Shown here in pieces: positions 50,596 to 62,674 of a stretch of DNA of 64,000 bases. The DNA comes from Baylisascaris procyonis. Taxonomy: Eukaryota; Nematoda; Chromadorea; Rhabditida; Ascarididae. The notes below the pieces were generated by a model. The model searched no databases, was not told where the DNA came from, and saw only the letters and a program-made list of their open reading frames with translations. The stretch's first letter is position 1; each line of letters starts with the position of its first letter. The stretch covers positions 4,030,001-4,094,000 of the forward strand of contig JAZARR010000105.1 of assembly GCA_037389465.1 (NCBI GenBank), read 5' to 3'. The translations under genes and the position numbers were made by a program.

Positions 50596-52775
50596 AAAAA
50601 ACTTTAAACTTCTATTTAACGGAATGCAAATGATGAAGGTTCAATTTGCTTGGAACGACTCAAATAGATCAGATGAAAAAATTATACATATATTTGCATA
50701 AATATGCAAAAGTTTAAAAAGTATCAAAAATTAAACAGTTGCGCTTTTAAAATTAGGAAAGTTATGGATTCTCACCATCTTTATTTAAGGAACCATTTCT
50801 TTAAAATTCTTTGCCCACCTTTTTCAAAACAGAAGCGTTTTAGTTTTCTCAAATAATCAAAGTGGATAAGAGATTTTCTATTACTTCTAACTTTTATTTG
50901 AATTACTCTAAAGTTGTTATTTGATAGCGATGAAAGTTAGTTACCTTTAAAAAGTTTACGCTGCAGCGACAGTCCCATTTAGCAAATATGTTTCACTTTT
51001 TTTTCGGTGGATAGTGCAGTAGTTTTCTCTTTTGCCTCGAGTACTTAAACTCAGTCTCATTGTCGAAGAAAAAACCGCAATGTGTTTGATACTGCGTATA
51101 GTCTTCCTCCATTACCTTTTTCTTCAACTTTTTCTGCGTATAGCATATGCTTAAATGCAGCCACATAATAAACACATCTTGGCGTTGGCAATAAAGTTTT
51201 GTTGGTTGATTTGCTTACATTTATTTCCTCTTCAATATATAAAAGTTCAAATGTTGCAAAAGAAAAATCATCGCATAGAAATTGCATTTTTTTTTTGCCT
51301 CTTATATTGATTTTATCATCTATTTATGCATTTCATTTAACTGCATGAAATTTGTTTCCTATTTATTTAGCGACTATCATTTTTGGCAATCATTTAACTC
51401 TTTAAAAAAGTTTTGCGCTTAGATCAACTAAGTATCAACTATACCAAATATTTCACGACATAGCAAAGTGCATAGAATTCGCGAAAATAGCGTTCGTAAA
51501 GTATTCCACTACAATCATATCCGAACAGGATCATGGGAAATTTAGCGATGCAATAGATGAATAATGAGAAAATAGCGAAACTACTGAAAGTGATTTTTTT
51601 CTGCCAATTCACTGATGGATAGGGTTTTTTTCTCCTCTACAAATCTTTTCTCTTAACAGCCTTACTGCAGTTAAAAAATTTTTTAGACTGTAATCGTTGC
51701 TGCCAATTTCCTCCATTTTCGCGCTAGGGTTCCGAAGAAACGTAGATCCGATTGCATTCGCATATATGTGTAAGCGAGAGGGTTTTTTCTCAAACCTTTT
51801 TTTGTCGCAAAAACGAAAATAGATGACGATTTCAAAGCAGGCTCATGCTTGCATTGTGCTCGGTCGCTTTTGTTGATGTGCACATTTCCACTGAATTTTG
51901 CTTAACGCATTCGTGTGTCCATTGCAACCTAATCACTTACGAGCGTTCCTGCCAAAAAACGCCCTTTATAAATAGCCTCTTATGGTTCCCGGCGTCTTAC
52001 AGATTCTTAGTCACGTCTACCTCTCTTAATATTATTGAAGCTGTGAAAGTTTTCAAGTTGTTGTGTGACTTACTGTTTCTATTCTTTCTTTGATTTAGTG
52101 ATCTACAGAAGTCCTTTTATGGATGCCCTTTTCTTAAACATAAATATTCACGTGTTGCTTATTATTTGCGGTATTTCGAGGTTTCCTTGGTTGTTTAAGT
52201 GAAAATGAGATTATGACAGATGCGACGTATCAATAAAGATTCTGATCTAAAACTAATAAGACGCCAAGATTTGCTCCATTCGCACCGGTTTCACTCTTAT
52301 GAACTCCATTGTTAGCCCAAACTAAGCATGAAGGACATTAACAACTGCCACAAAAGCAAGCAATTGGAAAATTTCTCTGTTTGAAAGTATTTGCGCTGAG
52401 TGGCATTTTTGTTGCGATAGTGTTGCAACATGTGACTGAAATTTTTTACTTTTCAAGAACGCCGAAAAAAGTTGATCCCGAGGCCTTTCTGCATGACCAC
52501 TTGCGCCAACTGCATACATTTTAAGCTGATGGCATATGTGATGCAATCAGAATTGTTTCCAACGTATATTTTTTCAGAAAAAGATTTTTTCATTGCTGGT
52601 TCGTGCAAGAATTACTTTACTGAAATTGGGACGATCGGATTCGTCGGTCTTAAAGTTCCTTATCGAAGTAGTTTTCTTGCAGTTGCTATTGTCTTCACAT
52701 CCATTTCATATTGCGCAATACAAGATGGGCTTATCAAACGTAGCTGTCCACCTGCTTGGCTTCTGCTGCGTCATA

Positions 52776-52777
<2 letters not shown>

Positions 52778-52849
<72 letters not shown>
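52778..52849. repeat. (AT)n microsatellite, about 36 repeats
   Basis: An uninterrupted alternating A-T tract, the second long one in the window, in the interval between irx-1 and the novel gene. Likely polymorphic. Confidence 0.97.
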
Positions 52850-52851
<2 letters not shown>

Positions 52852-53431
52852 CTGTTTTTATATTTACCAGAGCTAACATCTTTATATGTTCTTCATGACA
52901 CTCCCTATAAGTTGGGTGGGCAGCTGTTTTGTCTCGTTATCACAAACTCATTGCATCGATACACCCAACAAACCCAAAAGTCCGTGTGAATTCGTGTTTC
53001 CAAACTTATGCGTGCTTGTCAAGTGTTTGTTTTTGCATTGTCATTAAAGACGATTGTGGAACTTGTTAACTGATCATAAAATCGGCAATAAAAATAAGTG
53101 CTCTTTTTAATAATGTGTTCGGCTATTTTAGGCAAATTTATATGTTCATTCTCACAGCAATCATTTTTACCGAAGTGCTGAAAATAAAAAGTGCGTTGTG
53201 GAATTTCAAGGTGAAGAAAGTGTGCTCCGCTGTAAAATGAATGGCGAACTACTTTACACAATGTGCTACATGCAAAAAACATAGGGCTTTTAATAGGTGG
53301 AGCCTGTTGAAATATTTACACATATTCCTTAAAATTTTGGTTACAAAAAAATAATAGTGGGTGGAAAATATGGGGTAACCGAGGGAGCTGGAGTGTCGAT
53401 CACTCACATTCTTGAACGGGGTGCAATATAA

Positions 53432-53505
53432 TGTGTTGTAGCTTAGTAGATAAAAGTCCTTGATCTTAGAGTAGCCGACCGAGATTTGAATTCACAGCTT
53501 TCTTT
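53432..53505 (+). pseudogene. tRNA-like relic (degenerate A and B boxes)
   Basis: TAGCTTAGTAG at about 53439-53449 resembles the internal A box (D arm) of a tRNA gene. GAGATTTGAATTC, about 40 bp downstream, resembles the B box (T arm, usually GGTTCGAATCC). The order and spacing are right, but the T-arm Gs and Cs are replaced and the anticodon stem does not pair well, so this is not an intact tRNA. It may be a decayed tRNA gene or a tRNA-derived short interspersed element. Confidence 0.3.
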
Positions 53506-56500
53506 GCATTTTTCGCTTTCACCTCTTTTCTCATCTCACTTATCACGGTCTCTAGTTTATATTCCTTTTAAATAATCATATCTTTATCAACTGTGGGTCT
53601 TCAATTCCACACTCTCAACTTATATTTAAATGTTTTCTTAGTGGGATGTTCAATATAACATACTCTGTCTTTCCACTACCGCATGAAATGTTTTGAGTCG
53701 GAAAGTTAGAAAATTACTTACAGGCATATTTTCTTCTAACAAATCCTGCATTGTTATGCAAACATTATGTGTGATCTGTTTTAGCCTATCTTTTTTGAGG
53801 AAAGAAAAGACTCATTAACAAAAACAAAAAGGTTTCGTAATGAGCATTTGAGGAGGTCGCGAACATGAGAGAAATGATGCACCTCTTGCAATAGTAAAAG
53901 CGATTATGACGCGGTAAAACTTTTGTGCATCCGATGAGAGCAAACGAACATTAAAAAAACATAAACCAACAGCGCCGAAAGCAACTTGATATTCAAAATC
54001 GAATGTAATACAGTGGTAGACAAATTAATAAAAATGAGAAACTTTCAACCATTTTGACTAAGTGGAGAATGACTGAGGCTTTTGGTAAAGGATTTGAAGT
54101 TATACGATGCTCGACTATCTCATCTGTTCGTCAGGAGCCTTGAGGTGCTTTTGATGTTTCGGCCAATAAACTTAATAGACGTTCCTGGCTCACCGTTCGG
54201 CATCATTGGCATAATGGTCATGAAATGGATTATTAAAGCAAGGTTATAGTCTAGGCAAATGCTGGGATGAGTTTGATAAAATATTTCATGAAAAGGAAAA
54301 TTGAAGCGCCTTTTCATTCAGGCCGCTCCATTTTCTTGCGAAATGTATCCAAGACCAGAGCTCGAAAACCACAGGAATTCAGAGTTTCTGGGAATGGAAT
54401 CGGAAATCTAGTGCGTGTCTAAGCTCGACTCAGCCAAAAATGCTAGCACCACACGCATATCAAAAAGTTTGCAATTATGGTAGTTGTCTTGTAAAGCGAA
54501 AATTCTGCTGCGCTTATGCCCAGTGTGCTAATTCCTCCGGCACAAGTGTGTTTCTTGAAAACTTTAGCGATGAAAGCGCTCAGAAAAGCCCATTAAGGCA
54601 TAAATTTCCTGCTGCCGGAGTGGCAAAAAGCTGTGTAGATGCCAACATGAAGCAATAGCTTAAAAATTAAAAATCGTCCAGCAAATATCTTGTGAACTCA
54701 AAGGGGTGCAATAAATAAAGAAATGAAAAACAGGATAGTAGATGAACAGAAGAAGAATACTTTGACAAACAATGAAACAGGAAAAGAGCAAAAAGGTCAA
54801 AAGCAATACATTGTTTGACAAATGAAAAGTTTACTCAGAAAGTGAGCAGAAGGATGGACAAAAGACTTGAATTGGAAAGAACAAAAATATTCACCGAAAA
54901 AGGTTTTGACGGCTGTTGAAAATATCGTTTTCAAATTCGCAGAAATTTTGTTCGGTTTATTTTAGAGCAAAGAGTATCGTTGCTAGCCAGTAATTATTAT
55001 ATTTTCAATATTTTCAATTATGATAAGTGTGAATTTGAGCTCTTCTATGTTGCTCTGTTGCGAGTGAAGATTTTGTGATACATTTATATTCGTCATTAAT
55101 ATAAGTTCTTGTTTCATTGCATGGCACAACACTATGATAATCCGTAAAAATGACGAGCTCGAATGAGATTCTGCTAAGTCGATTAAGCTCATTGTTCTCT
55201 GCAGATGAGTCTCGAGGAAAGTGCGCAACGTGATAGTCTTATAAAACTGCCGCAGCCAATAAATGCTTTTGTTTGCCTTTTATTGTCAGTTGATTTGCAA
55301 AGACCACCCACATCGTTTTCGCCTATCCGATCACGTTTGATGCCTTATTGCAAGTCAGCGTAGTTTTACGATCAATGAAGCTGCTATTGCAACTTCCGCT
55401 AGATCTATTCGCAGTTTTCGTTCGCTTTTGCCCACTCAATTTTTAAAATTTTGCTTCTCTAAATAAATTTGCATGCAATATCTAAGCACTTCAGTACTAC
55501 TCATAGTGAATTGCGAAACGAAAGCAACAAAGCATCGCTTAGCAAAAGGTGTATGCACATTTGCTACACAATCAACTTGCACGCTTTTACAGTTTTCTTG
55601 TCCGTCTGAGTAGAGAGTTTCACAAACAAACCATTGCCCTATTTTCCCGCTCTTGAACGGATCAGTCGCAGCTCATCACATCTCGTGCGTCGCTTCCGCT
55701 ACTTGCAAATGCCCGACCCGATCAAATTACTCTTCGGTTCTTTGCAGTTTTTCAGCTATAATGTTCTCAGTGTATCTTTTTGCCACTTTATGATTTTGTG
55801 TTGTGCTGAGAGACTTGCTGTAATCTCGATGTGCGCTTACTTTCGTTTATTTTATATTGCGACTTTCATAACGGTTCGTGATGAATGTGCATATGAAACT
55901 GGTTAGCATTCATTAAAATCTTTAAATTGCACGATAGAAGCAATGTTCCCATGAGTCACAACAAAATACTCCACCATCAGCAACGCGCCCAGCCTGTTAT
56001 CTCACAAATTGCTGTTAATCGTATTACACATACATTCCTCCTACTGTCGTCTCGCCCACGTTTCAGTATGAAGGATTGAGGGAAAAGAAAGACCGGAAGA
56101 GCACCGAAGAAGTTATGATTACAGGACTGGGAGAAGGAATTTGAATCCGCGCACAGTGCTACTTGATATGATATTCCGCATAATCGAAATTCATTTTATC
56201 TTCTTGAGGATAATGAGACAAACAACTTTTTCTCTGCATACATTTACAAAATTGTGCTCTATTGTTGAATATGAGCGGATAGAAAATATGAGCGAAGGAT
56301 TATATGCCCATATTTTTATTGCGCAAAGAGCGTAAAAGTAACATAATGTAATAATAATTTGGTTAAATCTATGACGGAAAGCTCTGACTTATGTGGAGTA
56401 CCATATGTGAATTTCACATCTTTTGTGCAAAGTAAGAAGGTAAGTTCTAAGATAAAATGCTGGTGTTGCTGCAGTCATCCAACATTTTGTTTCATATGCT

Positions 56501-57229
56501 GGCAACATCAATAGGTTTTCATCGACATCAGCCAAGAACACAGTGTGATCGGTTTTATCTAGGTGTTTTTTGTCGAGAGCATTTTGAAAGTAGAGATTAC
56601 TAAGACCCAAGACAAAAGAGCGCAAAAAAGGACATTGACGCAGAGTGAATGGAAATGTTTGCAATGGTAGGGGCGGCTACAGCAGCGAGTGGTCGTGTGA
56701 TTGAGTTTTTCATTTTATCGAGATAGGCTCCTTATTGGTGTATTTTAATAGTTTAGAAACAATCTTCTTGGAACTTATGCATGGACATAAGCATCTCATA
56801 AAGCAACATTTTTGTCCTCATAGAGGCTACAAGTTGATTGAGAACAAAATATTCTAGAACGAAGCTCATAATAAACAGCAAGGGAATACTCCTTGATGTT
56901 CATTATGCTCCTTATGGAATATATGGATGTGTTGTTTCTAATCCTATGTTCTTTCGTTGACAAGACTTGACCCCGTGTGGAGCAGAAGACACGCAATGAC
57001 AACATGTTTGCTATAAATGTAAACAATTTGCATAGGTTGCGCAAGCGATATATTTTGCTCGGCTTTATATACAAGATTTCCGCACTTATCGCTAATATCA
57101 TATAAGCTCTAATATGTTAGGTATACCATTTTACGATGCACTCATAAAAGGCATCTATCCTTTTGCAGATAATTTAGGGTTTAGTGGGGCGGTAGATGGA
57201 ATGGGCTTTTAAATAAAGGATGCTTCCTG

Positions 57230-57561
57230 CGGCACATGAAGGTGTGGCGTAGCTATGTGATGACGTGCATGTGGCAAGCATTCGGCAAGAAGGAATGCGG
57301 GCAGCAGCGGAGAAGCAAGAGCGCTGTGCAGCAAGCTTGGCTTGGAACGGCTCTGAGCACATCACTCAACGAAAGGTGTCGAACATGTGTTCACACTATT
57401 CGGGATGATATTTCATCGTGCTGCCGCCGCAGTCTAAACTTTGACACGTCCCGCGTTTGCTTTGTTTTCGTTGTTCGTTCTGTAGGACGTGCACTGGTAG
57501 TGCACGTGCATTTCAGCGGCAACAACGTTTTCACGTCGGAACGCAAAGCACGCGAGCTGCG
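57230..57561 (+). promoter_or_regulatory. GC-rich block preceding the novel gene, with ACGTGCAC inverted repeat
   Basis: GC content rises sharply here and falls again after about 57.6 kb. The block includes a perfect inverted repeat ACGTGCAC-TGGTA-GTGCACGT at 57487-57507 overlapping an E-box (CACGTG). It directly precedes the proposed start codon at 57562. A promoter plus 5' untranslated leader is the likeliest reading. A TCTGTAG acceptor at 57485 also lies here and could be a trans-splice or ordinary acceptor for the first exon. Confidence 0.35.
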
Positions 57562-60500
57562 ATGACTGTTGATTTAGTGCTGCCTATCAGTCCACATCAG
57601 ATGCTGTGCATGTAAACGCTTCAGCAACCATGCACAATCAAACATTCTCTATGATCATCGCATTGCTCTCGACAAACCTTTGCGCATTTCCGCAACGAAC
57701 ACTACGGCATTTAACGCCGTCATCTCACGCAGCATCTTTAGAAAAATGCACATCCTATGTCGACCAGCATAAAGTTGTTGCTCATTTCAAGTGATGCCCT
57801 TCGCCAGCTATTTTTATAGGAACAAGTTGCGCAATAGGAAAACATTACCACCATATGAATGGTTTTATGGAAATCATGCAAAAACAATTGTGCCAGCCAT
57901 AATTATAAGCATAATAAGCTTTTGAATTCCATAATATTTTATGTTGGTATTAGTATAGTTTTGAGCAGTTTGATTGACTCAATTTTGCAAATTTTTTGTA
58001 AAGTTTTATTTTTGTTCATGCAGAACAGCTGTTCACCACTTTCTACGCGCCTCTCTTCTGCGCAATTTGTTTGTTTTTTATGGAGCTGTGTTCATTAATC
58101 GGTGGTGTAGAAGAAAATTCTCTAAAAACTGCGAATTGCACTTCACTTTCGGCTAAACAAAAATTTTCGTGTGCAAAACATGCACATTTTTCAAACTATT
58201 CCATTGTATCCTTCTTTCGTTTTTATTCAGTCCCTATCAGTTTTAGTGAACCGCTGCGTAATTTATGCGTTATAGCATCCATTCCAAACAATATCTTTTC
58301 CCTAAAATTTTGTGCCTTCTTAGTCTTTTAGTTTGTTTCGGCGTCGTGCACCGGCCACTGTACGTTATCTTAACAGCGGCAGCCGTTTGTAGATGCAATT
58401 GCTATGCGCTTTTGTTGTACGTGCTTTTGGCACGAATAACTGAAATGCGTCTGAGTTAAATTCGGTTCGGTTGCCTATGGCCGTGCAGGAGTTGGTTAAA
58501 CTCGGCTCTTGTCCTAGTAGAGTTAAAGACGGTTGACCATGCAATCAGGATTTAGTTAATTTCTATACGCCAATGGGTTAAACTCGGTTCTGGTTCCAGT
58601 TGCGATCGCGTCGGGTTTAGTCCAAGCCCGTTAAAAGTGTATCGTTGCGAAGACGACACTACTCGTAAATAACGATTGAGAATCACCTAGAACTTAACCG
58701 CCTTCATGATTTGTGCGCATGCCAATGGTATTTTTGCATTTGACGCGTTTTGTCACCCTTGATAGCAGAATAATTCCCTTCATCTCAAGGACTTCGATTG
58801 GTGCATCCGTTCACTTGTGCAATATCAGAGGTGTGGAAAATGAGGTTTTTGTGAGGATTGAAACATACATACAACACCTTTTTGGTGTAAAACGTTGTTG
58901 AGAGTAAACAAGAAAGCAGCATTTCACATTGGCGATAGAATCCGATTCCAAAAAATCACTTTCTGCCTTTATGGCCTTCTGATACTGAGTAGACAAGTCA
59001 ACATGTGTTAACTTCACAAATCAGTTGATTTTTTGTTGGCTCTACCATTGGATGCGGATGGCACAGGTGCTTTTTTTTTTGATTCTGCAACACCATAGTG
59101 GGTGTGTTAGATGAGCTGTTCGGTGACAGTATGGCGGTTAGGCATTTAGGAAGTCATCGTTAAGTGCTACATGATGCAAACTCAGTTTGTTTACGTAATG
59201 TGTGGACAAGGTTTCTTTGCAACGCTTTCAATGAGGTTAGCACTGTTAAAATCTAACTACGCGCATTGTTGTTGAAAGTTTCTAAAAGCGTCGATTCGAT
59301 GCTGACGACACTTCTCCAAAACCTCATGTCCTGCAATTTTTGTTTTTTAATTGATCTACTGACGTTCACATCGACATCGATGGTGAGTCATCAGTCATGG
59401 TACTCCAAACTAAGTCGGATGGATAGGGAATTTCTAAATTTTCACAAGAAATAGAGATTTCGACAACAGAGGTAAAATATTGGAGCAGCAAATTGATTAA
59501 GTTTCTTTCAATCGTTTAATTGCATTATGCACATAAAAACCGCATATCAGTGTACAGCAGGTATTTTCCTCTTCATCTATACCACAACTTTCTCCTTAGA
59601 AAAGACTAACAGAGCACTCAAATATGTTTCTCATATGAAAACCTCCATTGCTATATGAATAAACTCGCTCTTTCGGGTTCTTTTAAATGCTTTGTGCACT
59701 TTAGGAGAGATATGATGAGTTGCCAATTATAATGGAGTAATCATTTTGATTGAAATATTTGTAGCAGTTTCAGAAGACAAACCTACTTGTTCCTACACAA
59801 TTTCATCTCGTTAAGTTGAACTGCAATCGGTAACAAGTCCAGATCAGTGAATTAATAGCATAGTTGCGGCACATTTGTCGTTATTAACATTTTTATGTGC
59901 TTTTTTACAGATTGCAACAAACTTTCTCACTCTACTTATGCGATTGACTATGTTCTTCCTGCGTGTGGTACTTTTAACTCTATTCGAAAAAAAAAACGAA
60001 TTACAAATGTCAGCTTTACTGGTTTCTTGGCCCATCAATGGGACGATAATAGAAATCTTTGGTCAGGTATTGCTGGTCATAAATGAATTTTGCATCGCTG
60101 AGTTCCTAATGTGTTCTATGTCTCAGTTGTCAAACAAGGCGACCTGCCGTAATGAATTACAGTAAAAAGATATTGCAGAACGTCTCATTTGTTTCGCGTT
60201 TCTGCTCGCTTTTTCGCGTTGTTTATCTCAAAGAGTAAATGCTAAATAATCGTGATTTACACCATGAACGGAAGCAAGACCGACTTAAATCTAATTCCAT
60301 ATTATCATAGGTTAAATCCGTACCCGGTTCAGCCACAGAAAAGTCTGAGGCTGGATTTAATACAGACCCATCGTCATGTAGTTTAGTGGTTTCTGCTTTA
60401 AAAAGCATTTTTTTCTAAAAAGGACCTCGCACGTTTCTCCGCTGTTTTAAGAAAACCCGAACCTAAAATTTTTAGCTGTCTCTTTTTACTACATTAAATA

Positions 60501-62674
60501 CCCCAAAAATCAATCGTTTCCTTTTCTTCTTGTCCATTATGGCCGAAACGGGTGAGAATTCCCAAACCAACAAATATTTTTGCGTTCGAGAGTCGTGCTA
60601 TGCACACTCCATTAAAGAGGTATTTTTTGATTCTTACAGTGAGCGTAACGCCTCATCCGGTCGAACATACCGAATTTCTGGATCTGTATAATTAATGCGC
60701 TTGACAAAACGGCCCGAATATCCGCTTTTTTCATACCACTTTATGCAGTTTAATAGTCGTATCCAATTTTTACAAATACTGATACAACAGGAGGAAAATT
60801 TAGATCGCTGAGTGCGCTAAATTCAAAAGCATTAGTCCGACATGTTGAACCATTCGCATAATAAATGTTACATTCCTTACTTCTAATTTTCCTTTCGATT
60901 TCTTCCGATTTTCCATAGTTATATGTGCACCGTCAAGCATGCAGAAAGCACTTTACATGCAGAATCTTAAAAACCATTTCACAAGTTTTCATCAACGCTG
61001 TTTCCGATGCATTCAAAGATTACTCGCTGTTGAAGCAATAACAGAACGTAAACAGATGGCAGATGCCGATGGTCTCAAGGCGTCGATCTTCAAAGCGATT
61101 AAAAATGTTCAGGTTGGTGCTACGATAACAGTTCCTTCATTTTATAAGGGAAAAGCTACGGTCTTCGCTAGATGAATTGGCCTGCTTAAGTTGTTCTGCG
61201 TCCCATAACAAAACGGGAAATGTTCAGTGGGTGCCGCATCTAGCTGGGAAATCCGAGCATTATTACGCCGTCGTGTAACACTAAAGCACTCCCACATATT
61301 AATGGCGTTGATGCCCAATAATGGTTCATTTCCCGCCTTTAATGCAGTCTTACTAACTAGAAGGCATTTAGTAGCTTTGAGAGTTATATAGGCGAATTAA
61401 GAAAGAAGGGCTCTGGCATTGTCGCATTTGGGGAGTGGAGATGGGAACAGGCAACCGGCCAACACGACTAAATGAAGGTACCTAACAGAAGAGACATTTT
61501 CATTTCATTTTTCTTATTGGAGCCGGTTGACTTCCGAAGAAGTTATTTACAAACGAGCAGTTCATTTTAATGAAGGTGCAAAGTTTTCAATCGGGAGCCT
61601 GCCTATATCAAAAAAAAAAAAACCGGAATGTACTCGTTTATTCATACGGTTGTAGCATGCATCTGTAACGCAGGCAAACTACATCGGCATAATTTCTAGC
61701 AAAATATCTTTTCTACGGTTCAATATTTGCTTTGTATTAGAAAACTAAGTTGGACATTTACGCAGCATTTAGTGAAAAGAGTTTTTCAACAGTCTCAAAG
61801 TCCAAGTTTTGAATGAAATAGTTTGTCGTCTCTGCCATGTATAATTTACACTATGTAGAAGGATTAACTAAACAACATCTTACTTCTTCCGAAAATGAAG
61901 TGCTGTTTTGAGCGTTCTATGAACGTTACAATGAGGGCAAATAATTATTCATATGATTTCATCAATGAAAGTTATGAACCAAGAATTTTTGATTGTGATT
62001 CGCTGCATTTCTCGGCATCAACCTTTTATCCGCAGAAAGTTTCATGCGCATTGTTGTTTGTGTTAACTGGACAACTAGCTCGTATGTTTGCCTTCCGTCA
62101 CCAAAGAGGATGGTGTGAGTGGTGGGAAATTTTCCGAAATCGGCAACCAAGACCGCATTTCCGATGTTGGCGTCATTTAGAAACCTTTCTGGTTTTTTGC
62201 TGCTCGAAAAAAAACACTATTCGGTTTCGTTTAAAAAAATGAATTTTTTGGTGAACTTAAAACGCGGATTCTCATTTCTGGTTGTTTATGGGATAGACGT
62301 TTGCAATTCAGTTGACACTACATGGAAATGAAAAGCGAGCACGCGCAGGTGCTTCATGGACGGCAACGCATTTGTCGTCTACGGGGATTGCATCGAGCAC
62401 TGTGGAAGCGATGCCAACGTCGGATGCGCTTTGTGAGGATAACTCCCCATTAAGCGATCGCTTGCATGCCGGCAACAACGCGTCGCATCAACCGAAACAG
62501 CGAGAGCAATTGTCAAGCGCTGCAGCAACTCGGAACGTTAAGTTCGAACAAGGACCTCAAGTTGGTTGTATCTTTAAAAGTGAACATTTGCATTCATTCA
62601 TGCGTTTTTGTCAGGATGGTGGAAGCAAAAGTCTTCAGAGTCGTCATAAGCAAAAGACTGGACATATATTTTAG
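57562..62674 (+). CDS. Proposed novel gene of five or six exons, product of unknown function
   Basis: Exons: 57562-57611, 58332-58388 (optional, 57 nt), 58769-58884, 59911-60066, 60919-61112, 62312-62674. All borders are GT/AG and phases chain (2, 2, 1, 1, 0) to a TAG at 62672-62674, giving 311 residues, or 292 without the second exon. Visible pieces are MTVDLVLPISPHQMLC at the start, then IIPFISRTSIGASVHLCNI, VENEVFVRIETYIQHLF, AIDYVLPACGTFNSIRKKK, GFLAHQWDDNRNLWS, and a helical segment with CIQRLLAVEAITERKQMADA and LKASIFKAIKNVQ. The last exon is a Ser/Ala/Thr-rich, probably disordered tail. No signal peptide or clear membrane span is seen. I recognise no domain. The exons from 58769 on are the best supported; the first two rest on phase and composition only. 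AATAAA at 63008 supports the 3' end. Confidence 0.5.
58455..58590. repeat. Irregular cluster of GTTAAAYTCGGYT-like motifs
   Basis: Near-copies of GTTAAACTCGGTTC start at 58455, 58495, 58522, 58555 (poor) and 58577, with unequal spacing of 22-40 bp, in the third-last large intron of the novel gene. It looks like a decayed minisatellite or a cluster of binding sites. Confidence 0.35.

Larger units (their letters stand above)
45928..57229. other. Large mostly non-coding interval upstream of irx-1
   Basis: About 11.3 kb without a recognised gene. It contains the GC-rich island at 47430-48010, a short (TC)n run at 50576-50595, AT-rich sequence with many T-runs at 50.5-52 kb, the (TA)n tract at 52778-52849 and a tRNA-like relic near 53.43 kb. 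ORFs here are short and have no family resemblance or phase-consistent splice chain. Confidence 0.55.

Noticed and set aside
54350..54435. Minus-strand sequence resembling a serine-type tRNA (GGCTGAGTCG, ACTAGA, GGTTTTCGAG)
   Set aside because: The T arm does not pair and the variable region is irregular. The resemblance is too weak to list.
59875..60165. Alternative hydrophobic reading frame across the exon at 59911-60066
   Set aside because: The hydrophilic frame (AIDYVLPACGTFNSIRKKK) is the one whose phase fits both neighbouring exons. The other is typical of T-rich noise.
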